Positions 35,583 to 44,442 are shown, counted from the stretch's first letter. The stretch is DNA of 64,000 nt from Microlunatus flavus (GCF_900110855.1 NZ_FOFA01000001.1:744001-808000); one strand, 5' to 3'. The notes: generated from the letters alone by a model not told the origin. Made by a program: numbers and translations.

Positions 35583-36665
35583 ATGAGCTACGCCTCCGAG
35601 CGGACCCTGCGCCCGGGCCGGATGCGCTTCCCCGACATCAGCCCGCGGGCGTACGAGCACCCGGCCGACCGGGGCGCCGTGGTGGCGCTGCGGGCCCTGC
35701 CCGGCTTCGACACGGTGCTGCGGGCGGTCTCCGGCGTGGTCGGCGAGCGCAGCGTCCGGCTCCTCTACCTCGCGACCTCGATCCGGACGTCGGTGCGGCA
35801 GTACCCGGAGCTGCACGCGATCGTCGCCGAGTGCGCGACGACGCTCGACCTGCACCCCGTGCCCGAGCTGTTCGTGACCATGAACCCGGTGCCGGAGGCG
35901 GTCACCATCGGCCTCGACCGGCCCGTGATCGTGCTCTCGACGGGGATGCTGCAGATGGTGGACGCCGAGGGCCTGCGGTTCGTCGTCGGCCACGAGGTCG
36001 GCCACGTGCTGTCGGGCCACGCGATCTACCGCACGCTGCTGCTCCAGCTGCTGAGCCTGAGCCAGTCGGTCTCCTGGCTGCCCGTCGGTTCGTGGGGGCT
36101 GCGGGTGATCGTGCTGGCGCTCGGCGAGTGGTTCCGCAAGTCGGAGCTGTCGGCCGACCGGGCTGGCCTGCTCTGCACGCAGGACCCGACGACGGCGCTG
36201 CGGGTGCACGCCGCGATGGCCGGCGCGCTCGACCCCGACGACATGGACGTGGCCGGGTTCCTCGACCAGGCCAAGGACTACCAGGCCAGCCGCGACGTGC
36301 GCGACTCCGTGCTGCGGCTGCTGCAGGTGACCGGGTCGACGCACCCGCTGGCCGCGCTGCGCGCCGCCGAGCTGCAGCAGTGGGCGGCCGGCCCTGAGTA
36401 CCGCGCGATCCTGGCCGGGGACTACCTGCGCCGCTCCGACGAGGCGGGGGCCCCGATCGCGGAGGACGTGCGCGAGGCCGCCGCGTCGTACTCGACGGCG
36501 TTCACCTCCTCCTCCGACCCGCTTGTCGGGCTGGTCGGCAGGATCGGCGGCCTGGCCGGCTCCGTTGGCGGGGCGGCCGCCAGCCGCGTACGCAGCTGGT
36601 GGCAGTCCGGGCGCGCGCCCGGCGAGGCGGGCGACGCCGACGGCCCCGAGGACGGCCGCGCGTGA
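35583..36665 (+). CDS. M48 family zinc metallopeptidase
   Basis: A 360-residue peptidase with the zinc motif HEVGH (137-141) and the third ligand in SELSADRAGLL near residue 190, both typical of HtpX/Ste24-type M48 enzymes. The hydrophobic stretch LLLQLLSLSQSVSWLPVGSW after the HEVGH helix may associate with the membrane, but the classical N-terminal HtpX helices are missing. The C-terminal about 70 residues are Gly/Ala/Ser-rich. It overlaps the tyrosine phosphatase gene by 4 bases. Confidence 0.9.
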   Translation: MSYASERTLRPGRMRFPDISPRAYEHPADRGAVVALRALPGFDTVLRAVSGVVGERSVRLLYLATSIRTSVRQYPELHAIVAECATTLDLHPVPELFVTMNPVPEAVTIGLDRPVIVLSTGMLQMVDAEGLRFVVGHEVGHVLSGHAIYRTLLLQLLSLSQSVSWLPVGSWGLRVIVLALGEWFRKSELSADRAGLLCTQDPTTALRVHAAMAGALDPDDMDVAGFLDQAKDYQASRDVRDSVLRLLQVTGSTHPLAALRAAELQQWAAGPEYRAILAGDYLRRSDEAGAPIAEDVREAAASYSTAFTSSSDPLVGLVGRIGGLAGSVGGAAASRVRSWWQSGRAPGEAGDADGPEDGRA

Positions 36666-37153
36666 GCGGGCGCCCGGTCGAGGTCGTCTTCGTCTGCTGG
36701 GGCAACATCTGCCGCTCCCCGATGGCCGAGCGGGTGGCCGAGAAGATGGCCGCCGAGGCCGGCCTGTCCGACCAGGTGCGGTTCACGAGCGCGGGGACGA
36801 GCCGCGAGGAGCTCGGCGAGCCGATCGACCCGCGGGCGCGTCGCGTCCTCGAGGCCCACGGCTACCGCGCCGGCGGCCACTCCGCGCACCAGATCACCCC
36901 CGACGAGATCGCCGGGGCGGACCTCGTCATCGCCGCCGAGCCCCTGCACGTCGACCGCATGCTGCGGATGGCGCCCGAGGCCGACAACCTCTCGCTGCTG
37001 AGCGACCACGACCCCGCCGCGCCGGAGGGCTCCGGGCTGCCGGACCCCTGGTACGGCGGCCCGGAGGGCTTCGAGGACACGCTCGCCGCCGTCGAGGCGG
37101 CGATGCCCGGCGTGCTCGACGAGGTGCGGCGGCTGGGAGCCGGCTCGCGCTGA
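36662..37153 (+). CDS. Low-molecular-weight protein-tyrosine phosphatase
   Basis: A 163-residue LMW-PTP. The P-loop is CWGNICRSP with nucleophile Cys12 and Arg18, and the general-acid Asp lies in LPDPWYGG near residue 125. The GTG overlaps the M48 peptidase stop. Family members dephosphorylate tyrosine-kinase or envelope-polysaccharide proteins, and some actinobacterial ones are secreted. No kinase gene is nearby, so its partner is unknown. Confidence 0.93.
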   Translation: MSGRPVEVVFVCWGNICRSPMAERVAEKMAAEAGLSDQVRFTSAGTSREELGEPIDPRARRVLEAHGYRAGGHSAHQITPDEIAGADLVIAAEPLHVDRMLRMAPEADNLSLLSDHDPAAPEGSGLPDPWYGGPEGFEDTLAAVEAAMPGVLDEVRRLGAGSR

Positions 37154-37196
37154 GCCGGACCGCCTCCGGGCCTGGTGCCGGCGGACCGCCGGACCC

Positions 37197-37202
37197 TACG
37201 CT
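37197..37202 (+). promoter_or_regulatory. -10 element (TACGCT), leaderless start
   Basis: TANNNT hexamer ending 6 bases before the GTG at 37209; no ribosome site precedes the start. Confidence 0.55.
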
Positions 37203-37208
37203 CGGCCG

Positions 37209-38117
37209 GTGACCTCGCCGGCCGCCCAGGACGTCCGCCGCACCTTCGGTCTGGTCGGCGTCCCGACCAGCGCGGGCTCGCACAACGCCGGGCAGGAGCG
37301 GGCGCCGGCGGCCTGGCGCGAGCACGGGCTCGTCGACGCCCTGGGCCGGGCCGGTGCCCAGGTGACCGACCACGGCGACCTCGCGGTGCGGACCCACCGC
37401 CCGAGCCCCCGGGTCGAGGGCGTGCGCGACGCCGACCGCGTACGCGCGACGTGCCTGGAGGTGGCCGACGCCGTCGCACGGGTGGCCGGTGCGGGCGAGG
37501 TCCCGCTCGTGCTCGGCGGGGACTGCACGACCACCCTGGGCGTGGTGGCCGGGCTGCGGCGGACGGGCCGGGTCGGGCTGCTCTACCTCGACGGGGACGT
37601 CGACCTGAACCGTCCGGAGCTGAGCGGTTCGGGCGTCCTGGACACGATGGGCACGACCCACCTGCTCGGCGGCGGTTCCGCGGCGCTCGCCGACCTCGGG
37701 CAGGACGGTCCCCTGCTGCGGCCCGAGGAGGTCGAGCTCTTCGGCTTCGACCCGGCCGAGCTCGACGAGCAGCAGTGGACGACGCTCACCCGGCTGCGCC
37801 TGTCGGCCACGCCGGCACCGGAGGTACGGGACGACCCGGCCGGGAGCGCGTCGACGGCCTGGTCGCGCCTGGCCAGGGCGGCGGACCGGGTCGTGCTGCA
37901 CGTCGACGTCGACGTGCTGGACACCGGTGCCTTCCCGCTCGCGAACTTCCCGCACTTCAACGGCCTCGCCCTCGACGAGCTGTCCGTGTGCCTGCGCACC
38001 TTGGCCCAGGGGGTGGGGCTGGCGGCGGTGGTCGTCACCGAGGTGAACCCCTCGCACGACCCGGACGGTTCGCTGCTGAGCGCCCTGCGCGACGTGCTCG
38101 TGGCCGCCCTGGCCTGA
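37209..38117 (+). CDS. Arginase/agmatinase-fold protein with altered metal site
   Basis: A 302-residue ureohydrolase-fold protein. The three metal-binding blocks are recognisable but changed: LVLGGDCTTTLG in place of GGDHS, LLYLDGDVDLN in place of DAHxD, and VLHVDVDVLDTG in place of SxDxDxxDP. The loss of two metal-ligand histidines (to Cys and Asp) argues against normal Mn-dependent arginase activity, though Asp ligands remain. The NPSHDPDGS motif near the C-terminus is kept. It may represent a subfamily with a different metal or reaction. Gene stands alone behind its own -10 element. Confidence 0.85.
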   Translation: MTSPAAQDVRRTFGLVGVPTSAGSHNAGQERAPAAWREHGLVDALGRAGAQVTDHGDLAVRTHRPSPRVEGVRDADRVRATCLEVADAVARVAGAGEVPLVLGGDCTTTLGVVAGLRRTGRVGLLYLDGDVDLNRPELSGSGVLDTMGTTHLLGGGSAALADLGQDGPLLRPEEVELFGFDPAELDEQQWTTLTRLRLSATPAPEVRDDPAGSASTAWSRLARAADRVVLHVDVDVLDTGAFPLANFPHFNGLALDELSVCLRTLAQGVGLAAVVVTEVNPSHDPDGSLLSALRDVLVAALA

Positions 38118-38188
38118 CCGCGCCGTCCGCGGGTCGGACCGACGCCGCCGGCGCCGGGGGCGTAGGGCGCGGGTGCCAGGCTGGCGGC

Positions 38189-39112
38189 ATGACGTCAGAG
38201 CAGGGGCACAGCCCCGTCGTGGTGGTGACCGGCGCGAACGGCCTGGTGGGCGCGCGGGTGAGCGACGCGCTGGTCCGCCGGGGCGCGACCGTGCGGGCGG
38301 TGGTCCGGCGCCCGGGGACGGCCCCGCGGCTGGACGGGCTCGAGGAGCGCGTGGGCGACTTCGGCGACGCGCACTTCGCGGCACAGGTCGTGGCCGGTGC
38401 AGACGCCGTGGTCACGACCGTGCACCCGATGGGCAGCGACCTCCAGACCCAGCACCGCGTCGGCGTCGAGGACACCTCCCGCCTCGTGCGCGCCGCTCGC
38501 GACGCCGGGGTCGACCGGGTCGTGCACCTGTCGACCTGCGCGGTCTACGGCCAGCCCGACGACAGCTCCGACATCGACGAGGACTTCCCGCTCGTCGGGG
38601 ACGACGCGGACGTCTACCCCCTCACCAAGCGCGACACCGACGCCGCCGTCTGCGCGGTCGACGGGATCACCCGGGTGCTCGTGCGGCCGCCGGCCATCCT
38701 CGGGGCGGGTGACACCTCGGTCTGGAACACCCTGCGCCCGCAGCAGGTCCGCGACCACGAGCAGGACCGGCACGACATCGCCCGCAAGACGTTCCGCTGG
38801 GTGCACGTCGAGGACCTGGCCGCGCTCGTCGCCGACCTCGCCACCGCGCGCATCCCGGCGGCCGAGGACGTCGCGCACGGCCCCGTCGCCGGCGGCTGCA
38901 CCGCGGTGAACGTGGCCGGGGAGCCGGCCACGATCGGCGACTACCTCGGGACGGTCGCCCGCGCCCTCGGCGTCGAGCCCGTGTGGGAGGACGGCCCGGC
39001 CTGGACCGGCCAGATCCGGACCGACCGGGCCCGCGGCTGGGGCTGGTCGCCGAAGGTTCCGCTCGCCGACGCCCTCGGCGAGCTCGAGCAGTGCGTGCGC
39101 GCCCTGGCCTGA
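38189..39112 (+). CDS. NAD(P)-dependent epimerase/dehydratase-like protein
   Basis: A 307-residue extended short-chain dehydrogenase with VVVTGANGLVGARVSDAL at residues 10-27 and the catalytic Tyr-xxx-Lys in DVYPLTKRD preceded by HLSTCAVYG. LVRPPAILGAGD and FRWVHVEDLAALVADL are typical later motifs. Substrate unknown; sugar-nucleotide or 3-beta-hydroxysteroid dehydrogenase-like proteins are the nearest classes. It ends before a three-hairpin intergenic element. Confidence 0.87.
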   Translation: MTSEQGHSPVVVVTGANGLVGARVSDALVRRGATVRAVVRRPGTAPRLDGLEERVGDFGDAHFAAQVVAGADAVVTTVHPMGSDLQTQHRVGVEDTSRLVRAARDAGVDRVVHLSTCAVYGQPDDSSDIDEDFPLVGDDADVYPLTKRDTDAAVCAVDGITRVLVRPPAILGAGDTSVWNTLRPQQVRDHEQDRHDIARKTFRWVHVEDLAALVADLATARIPAAEDVAHGPVAGGCTAVNVAGEPATIGDYLGTVARALGVEPVWEDGPAWTGQIRTDRARGWGWSPKVPLADALGELEQCVRALA

Positions 39113-39172
39113 CGCACCCCCCTGGGCTCCGAGGCCCAGGCCCCGGCCCTCGGCCGTTGCGTGAGCTCTGTC

Positions 39173-39265
39173 GGTTTCCCATGAGGTCTTGGGAACCCTG
39201 CACTGCTCATGGCGTATCCGCCGTGAGGAGTGCCGGTTCCCCAAGACCTCTTGGGAAACCGGCAC
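39173..39265. repeat. Three consecutive hairpins between convergent genes
   Basis: Hairpin 1: GGTTTCCCA...TGGGAACC (39173-39197). Hairpin 2: arms 39201-39214 and 39219-39232, 12 of 14 bases paired. Hairpin 3: arms 39230-39246 and 39249-39265, 16 of 17 paired. Hairpins 1 and 3 share the words AAGACCTC/GAGGTCTT and TTTCCCA/TGGGAAA in inverted order, so the unit looks like two inverted copies of one palindrome around a different central stem. Confidence 0.8.
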
Positions 39266-39314
39266 ACCCCCGGCCCGCCGAGAGCAGGGGGCGGGCGTAC
39301 GGGGCGGGACGCGG

Positions 39315-41522
39315 CTAGCGGGCGGGTGACGCGACGAGCGCGGTGGAGCGGAGGGTCCGGCGCCGTGCCGTCGCCAGCACGCCGGCGGCGAGCCCGACGA
39401 CGAGCCAGGCGAGCAGCAGCGCCGCCTGGGCACCTCCGCCGTTGCCCGTGACCACGGCGCGCATGCCCTGCAGGGCCGGGGTGAGCGGCAGCAGCGGGGT
39501 GATCGAGTCGAACACCGCCGGCACGGCCGAGGTCAGAGCCGCGGCGGCCGTCAGCACGACGAGCACCACCGACACGAACCGTCCGACCCCGCCGAACCAC
39601 GCCACCAGGGCCTGGTTGAGCGCCACGAACACGAGCCCGGCGAGCAGGCTCAGGCCGAGGAACCGTACGGTCTGCCCGGCGGTCAGGTCGAGCAGCGCGT
39701 CCATCAGCACGGTCAGGACCACCGACTGCACGGCGGCCACGAGGGCCGCCGGGAGCAGGCTCTCCAGGCTCAGGCGCCAGGACGACTTCATGCTCGACAG
39801 CGCCTTGGCCGACACGGCCCGCAGCACGAGGTAGCTGGACAGGCCGCCGACCCACAGCGCGAGCACGGCCAGCAGGGTCGTGGTCGCGACGTTGGAGAAG
39901 ACCGAGGTCACGTCCGGCGTCGTCACCGGCGCCGCGACGACCGTCGAGAGCCGCTCGCGCGCCTGCTTGTCGTACGTCGGGATCTGCTTCGCGCCGGACT
40001 TGAGCCCGTCGGCCAGCTGGCCCGTGCCGTCGGCCAGCTTGTCGGCGCCCGCCGACAGCTTGACCAGGCCGCCGCTCAGCTGCTGGGCGCCCGTGGCCAC
40101 GCCGTGGACGCCGCCGGTGTACTGCGCGACGCCGTCGCTGAGACCGCTCGCCCCGTCGGCGAGCTTGGACGCACCGGTGTCGAGCTGCTTGATGCCAGCC
40201 GCGAGCGGCGTGAGCCCGTCGGCGAGCTGGTCGGCGCCGTCCGCGAGCTGCCCGGTGCCGGACAGGATGCTCTGACCGGTCTTCTTGTCCTTGGTGCTGA
40301 GCCCGCCGGCGGCGCCGTCGAGCGCCTGGGCCGCCCCCTGCTTGCCCGCGTAGACCCCGAGCGGCTCGAGGTAGCCCGCGAACACCGTGCTCGCGGCCGT
40401 GATGCCGCCGCCGACGCCGGCCTGGTAGCCACCACCCGCCGCCTGGCCGACCGTCTTGAGGACGGCCCCGCACTGCTCGGGGGTGAGCGGCACGCTCAGG
40501 CCCTTGTCGATGTCGTCGCAGGAGGTCGGCAGCGTCAGCTTGGGCGGCGGCAGCGCGGCGGCCGCGGCGGCGAAGTCGGCCTGGGTCGGCTGCTTCGGCG
40601 CCTTCGCCGCCGCCGCCTTGTCGGCCTGCTCGCGCAGGGCCTTCTGGTACTGCTTCAGCCCGGACTCGATCCCGGCGACGCCGTCGGCGATCTGGCGCCC
40701 GCCCTTGGGCAGCGCCGCGGTCTTGTCGGCGAGCGTACCGACGCCGTCGGCGTACTGGCCGAGCCCGCTGCTCAGCTGCTTGGCCCCACTGGCGAGCTGG
40801 CCGCCGCCGGTGTCGAGCTGGTCGAGGCCGTCGGAGAGCTTCGCCGTGCCGTCGGAGGTCTGCCCGAGGCCGTCGGCAAGCTGCTTCGTGCCGTCGTCGA
40901 GCTGCCCGGCCGCGTCGGCGACCTTGGCGAACTGCTTCTTGGTGTCGTTGAAGCCGACGAAGACGTTCTGCACGTACTGCTCGGTCAGGGTCGTGTTGAG
41001 CACCCGCGTCGCCGTACTGGCGATGGCCTGGCCGACGACCGGGTCGGAGATGCCGCTCACCGGCGAGGTCTGCACGTCGAGCACGGCCTGCTCGGCGGAG
41101 TCGCCGGACTGGTCGGTGTAGGAGGTCGCGCGCGCCGAGAAGTCCTTGGGGATGGTGACGACCGCGGCGTAGCGGCCGGAGTCGAGCCCGCTGCGGGCGT
41201 CGTCGGCGTCGGTGAGGATCCAGGAGAAGTTCGTGTCGGCGGCCCGCTCCTCGCCCTTGTCGCCCTTGTCGCCGGTGTCGTCACCGGTCTTGCCGTCCAC
41301 GAGACCGCCGGCCAGCTGGCGCCCCAGCGGCACGGTCTGCTTGTTGATCTTGACCGGCTCGTCGAGGTTGACCACGGCGGCCTGCACGCGGTCGAGGCGG
41401 TCGGTGGACTTCCAGGTCGCGGCCAGGAAGCCGCCGGCCAGGACGAGCGGGACGAGCAGCAGCCCGACCAGCGACCAGAGTCCGACCCGGCGGCTGCCGT
41501 CGGCGCGTTCCAGCGAGAACAT
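39315..41522 (-). CDS. YhgE/Pip-family membrane protein
   Basis: A 735-residue ABC-2-type membrane protein. One N-terminal helix (LWSLVGLLLVPLVLAGGFLA) is followed by a large outer domain with many LADG/LSxGxxQL-type heptads (for example KQLADGLGQTSDGTAKLSDG), which form long helical bundles in this family. Five to six C-terminal helices follow. The ATG at 41522 has AAGGGA six bases upstream; an alternative ATG at 41555 overlaps the MMPL stop (TGATG). YhgE/Pip proteins were first found as phage receptors but also act in export and in type VII-related secretion. Here it is coupled to the MMPL fusion gene. Confidence 0.88.
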   Translation of the reverse strand: MFSLERADGSRRVGLWSLVGLLLVPLVLAGGFLAATWKSTDRLDRVQAAVVNLDEPVKINKQTVPLGRQLAGGLVDGKTGDDTGDKGDKGEERAADTNFSWILTDADDARSGLDSGRYAAVVTIPKDFSARATSYTDQSGDSAEQAVLDVQTSPVSGISDPVVGQAIASTATRVLNTTLTEQYVQNVFVGFNDTKKQFAKVADAAGQLDDGTKQLADGLGQTSDGTAKLSDGLDQLDTGGGQLASGAKQLSSGLGQYADGVGTLADKTAALPKGGRQIADGVAGIESGLKQYQKALREQADKAAAAKAPKQPTQADFAAAAAALPPPKLTLPTSCDDIDKGLSVPLTPEQCGAVLKTVGQAAGGGYQAGVGGGITAASTVFAGYLEPLGVYAGKQGAAQALDGAAGGLSTKDKKTGQSILSGTGQLADGADQLADGLTPLAAGIKQLDTGASKLADGASGLSDGVAQYTGGVHGVATGAQQLSGGLVKLSAGADKLADGTGQLADGLKSGAKQIPTYDKQARERLSTVVAAPVTTPDVTSVFSNVATTTLLAVLALWVGGLSSYLVLRAVSAKALSSMKSSWRLSLESLLPAALVAAVQSVVLTVLMDALLDLTAGQTVRFLGLSLLAGLVFVALNQALVAWFGGVGRFVSVVLVVLTAAAALTSAVPAVFDSITPLLPLTPALQGMRAVVTGNGGGAQAALLLAWLVVGLAAGVLATARRRTLRSTALVASPAR

Positions 41523-41554
41523 GCGAGATCCCTTGAGCGAGGTCGTACGGGGCA

Positions 41555-44383
41555 TCAGGCCTGGGCGAGCGCCGGGCGGGGGCGCAGGTCCAGGACGCGG
41601 CGGGGGCCGCGCAGGAGGGTGTCGAGGGCCGCGGCGTCGGCGACGGCGACCACGGCGGCGGTGGTGCCGCCCGCGGCGACGGCGTCCAGCGCACGGGCCA
41701 CGGCGGCCCGGGCGTCGGGGTCGGCACCGGGGCCGGCGAGGGCGTCGAGCCGGTCGAGGAACAGCACGTCCGGCGTGGCGCGCCCGAGCGCGGCGAGCTC
41801 GCGGGCCAGGTCCTCGGTGGCGGCGCAGTCCACGTACGCGGTCCGCCGCCGCACCCGTCCGGCCTGCTCGGGGAGCACGAACCCGGCCACCTTGACGCGC
41901 GCCGGGGCACCCTCGCCCGTCCCGGGCAGGCGCATCCGGCCGGCCAGGGTGAGCAGCAGGGCCGTGCGGCCCGGGGAGGCCGGGCCCTCGACGACGAGCG
42001 TCTCGCCGGGCGGCAGCGCGGTGCTCACCTCCCAGCCGCCGACCCGCAAGCCCTCGGCCAGCACCAGGTGGTGGTCGTCCGCGGACGGCCAGGAGGCGAG
42101 CGCGACCTGGTGGTGCAGCCCCTCGCCCTCGACGTCGAAGGACGGCAGCCGGCGGTCGATCCAGCGCGGCAGCCACCACGCCCTGGTGCCCAGCAGCGTC
42201 AGGACCGCGGGCACGAGGGTCATCCGGACGACGAACGCGTCGACGAACACCCCGACCGCGAGCCCGAAGCCGATGGTCTTGATCGGCCCCTCGCCGTCAG
42301 GGACGAAGCCGCCGAACACGGACAGCATGATCACCGCGGCCGCGACGACGACGCGGGACGAGGCCACGAAGCCCTCCTCGACCGCTGAGCGGGCGACGGC
42401 CCTGGACGGGCCGCCCGCGCGCGCCACGCCGTGGACGTACTCCTCGCGCATCCGCGAGACGAGGAAGACCTCGTAGTCCATGGCCAGGCCGAAGAGGATG
42501 CCCATCAGCAGGATGGGCAGGAAGCTGATCACGGGCGCCGTCTGGTGGACGTTGAACACCGAGCCGAACCAGCCGTACTCGAACACCATCGCGGTCGCGC
42601 CGAACGCGGCGCCGACGCTGAGCAGGAAGCCGACGGTCGCCTTGACCGGGACCCAGATCGAGCGGAACACCATGGTCAGCAGCACCAGCGACAGCCCGAC
42701 GACGAGGATCCCGAAGGGCAGCAGCGCGGCCCCGAGCCGGTCGGAGATGTCGATGCCGACCGCCGTGAAGCCGGTGACGGCCGTCGCGACCCCGTACTCG
42801 GCCTGGAAGTGCGGTTCCAGCGCCCGGATGTCGCGGACGAGCTGCTTGGTCTCCTGGCTGTCCGGCGCGCCCTCCGGGATGACCTGGATGATGCCGGTGT
42901 CGGCGTCCTCGTTCGGCGTCGCGAGGGGGACGCTGGCCACGCCCGGCAGCGTGCGCAGCTCGTCGGCCATGCCGTCCATGACGCCGAGCGGGTCGTCGGA
43001 GCCGACGATCGTCGCGGTCACGATGAGCGGGCCGTTGTAGCCCTGGCCGAAGTGCTCGGCGACGAGGTCGTACGTGACGCGTGCCGGGGAACCGGCGTCG
43101 GCCGTGCCGTTGCTGGGCAGCGCGATCCGCAGGTCCTTCGCCGGGTAGGCCATCGCCCCGAGGGCGACGAGCACGAGCAGGACGGTGACGAGCGGGAAGC
43201 GCGTGACGACCCGCACCCACCGGCGTCCGAGGCCGACGCGCGGGCGCTTCGTCGGCACCGCCCGACCGGCCCGGGCAGCGCGGGGCTGACGCATCGCCCG
43301 GGCCGGCGACTGGGAGGCCTGCTCGGCCGCTGCGGCCGCCTGCTCCTCCACCGGGGGCTTGACCTTGGGACGCAGGCGCGCCCCGAGGAACCCGAGCAGG
43401 GCGGGGAGGAGGGTGAGGGCGATGAGCACGGCGATGGCCACGCCGACGGCGGCGGCGACGCCCATGATGCTGAGGAAGGGGATGCCCGCGACCGACAGGC
43501 CGACGAGCGCGATCATCACCGTCATGCCGGCGAAGACGACGGCCGAGCCGGCCGTGGCCACGGCCTGGGCGACCGACTCCTCGGGGTCCATGCCCTGGCG
43601 CAGCTGGTCGCGGTGGCGCGAGGTGATGAACAGGGCGTAGTCGATCCCCACGGCCAGGCCGAGCATGAGCGCCAGCAGCGGGGTGGTCGAGGAGACGGTG
43701 GCGAAGCCGGTCGCCCCGAAGATCAGCGCGACGGTCAGGCCCACGCCCAGCAGGGCGGTGACCAGCGGCATGCCGGCCGCGCGGAGCGAGCCGAGGGTCA
43801 GCCACAGCACGATCAGCGCGACGACGACGCCGATGGCCTCGACCCAGCTGACGCCGGGGGTGCCGCCGGTGTACGCGTCGCCGCCCACCGAGACCTGCGA
43901 GCCCGGCAGCGCCGTCTGCAGCTCGGCACGCTGCTGCTGCAGCTCGTCGAAGGTGGTCTCGCCGATGTCGACGGCCGGGACGGCGAACGTCACCTTGATG
44001 ATCGCCGCGCTGTCGTCGGAGGCGACCTGGCCCTTGGCGTACTCGTCGAAGGGCCCCGACACCGTGTCGACCTGGGCCACGTCGCGGAGCCGCTCGGCGC
44101 TCGCGTCGATGGCCTTCTTCGCCGCCGTCGAGCGGACCGACTGCCCGTCCCGCGGCACCACGACCATCTGGGCGGTCGTGCCGCCGGCCTGCGGGAACGT
44201 GCGGTTCAGCGAGTCGAGCGCGGTCTGCGACTCGGTCCCGGGCAGCGAGAAGTTCTCGTCGAACCCCTTGCTCACGGCCGCGGAGGCGCCGCCCAGCACC
44301 ACGAGGACGGCGAGCCACAGCAGCACCACGCGGAGCCGGTGGCGGTACGAGGAGCGGCCGAGGCCGTAGAGGAAGGAGCTCAT
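41555..44383 (-). CDS. MMPL exporter fused to a degenerate ABC ATPase domain
   Basis: A 942-residue protein. Residues up to about 735 are a complete MMPL/RND exporter: two sets of membrane helices, paired outer domains, and the GLAVGIDYALFITSRHRDQL and GLAMDYEVFLVSRMREEYVH motifs. The C-terminal about 200 residues follow an ABC ATPase pattern (TALPPGETLVVEGPASPGRT then DVLFLDRLDALAG). The Walker A lysine is Arg, the preceding glycine is Ser, and no LSGGQ signature is present, so it should not hydrolyse ATP normally. Start ATG 44383 lies just past the operator. The next gene is YhgE/Pip, which usually pairs with a separate ABC protein. Confidence 0.88.
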   Translation of the reverse strand: MSSFLYGLGRSSYRHRLRVVLLWLAVLVVLGGASAAVSKGFDENFSLPGTESQTALDSLNRTFPQAGGTTAQMVVVPRDGQSVRSTAAKKAIDASAERLRDVAQVDTVSGPFDEYAKGQVASDDSAAIIKVTFAVPAVDIGETTFDELQQQRAELQTALPGSQVSVGGDAYTGGTPGVSWVEAIGVVVALIVLWLTLGSLRAAGMPLVTALLGVGLTVALIFGATGFATVSSTTPLLALMLGLAVGIDYALFITSRHRDQLRQGMDPEESVAQAVATAGSAVVFAGMTVMIALVGLSVAGIPFLSIMGVAAAVGVAIAVLIALTLLPALLGFLGARLRPKVKPPVEEQAAAAAEQASQSPARAMRQPRAARAGRAVPTKRPRVGLGRRWVRVVTRFPLVTVLLVLVALGAMAYPAKDLRIALPSNGTADAGSPARVTYDLVAEHFGQGYNGPLIVTATIVGSDDPLGVMDGMADELRTLPGVASVPLATPNEDADTGIIQVIPEGAPDSQETKQLVRDIRALEPHFQAEYGVATAVTGFTAVGIDISDRLGAALLPFGILVVGLSLVLLTMVFRSIWVPVKATVGFLLSVGAAFGATAMVFEYGWFGSVFNVHQTAPVISFLPILLMGILFGLAMDYEVFLVSRMREEYVHGVARAGGPSRAVARSAVEEGFVASSRVVVAAAVIMLSVFGGFVPDGEGPIKTIGFGLAVGVFVDAFVVRMTLVPAVLTLLGTRAWWLPRWIDRRLPSFDVEGEGLHHQVALASWPSADDHHLVLAEGLRVGGWEVSTALPPGETLVVEGPASPGRTALLLTLAGRMRLPGTGEGAPARVKVAGFVLPEQAGRVRRRTAYVDCAATEDLARELAALGRATPDVLFLDRLDALAGPGADPDARAAVARALDAVAAGGTTAAVVAVADAAALDTLLRGPRRVLDLRPRPALAQA

Positions 44384-44387
44384 CTCG

Positions 44388-44418
44388 ATACACGACTGTA
44401 TGCGATACAGGTGTGTAT
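44388..44418. promoter_or_regulatory. 31-bp palindromic operator between tetR and the MMPL gene
   Basis: The four hexamers ATACAC, CTGTAT, ATACAG and GTGTAT form a nested palindrome centred on GCG. It ends 5 bases before the MMPL start on one side and 12 bases before the tetR -10 box on the other, well placed for TetR control of both promoters. Confidence 0.8.
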
Positions 44419-44429
44419 GCAACGGGCGC

Positions 44430-44435
44430 TAGGGT
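44430..44435 (+). promoter_or_regulatory. -10 element (TAGGGT) of the tetR gene, leaderless
   Basis: TANNNT hexamer ending 7 bases before the ATG at 44443, with no ribosome site. Confidence 0.5.
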
Positions 44436-44442
44436 GATCCCC

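Noticed and set aside
41523-41555. ATG at 41555 as the start of the YhgE/Pip gene
   Set aside because: It overlaps the MMPL stop (TGATG) and remains possible, but the ATG at 41522 has AAGGGA six bases upstream and starts at the conserved membrane-anchor segment.
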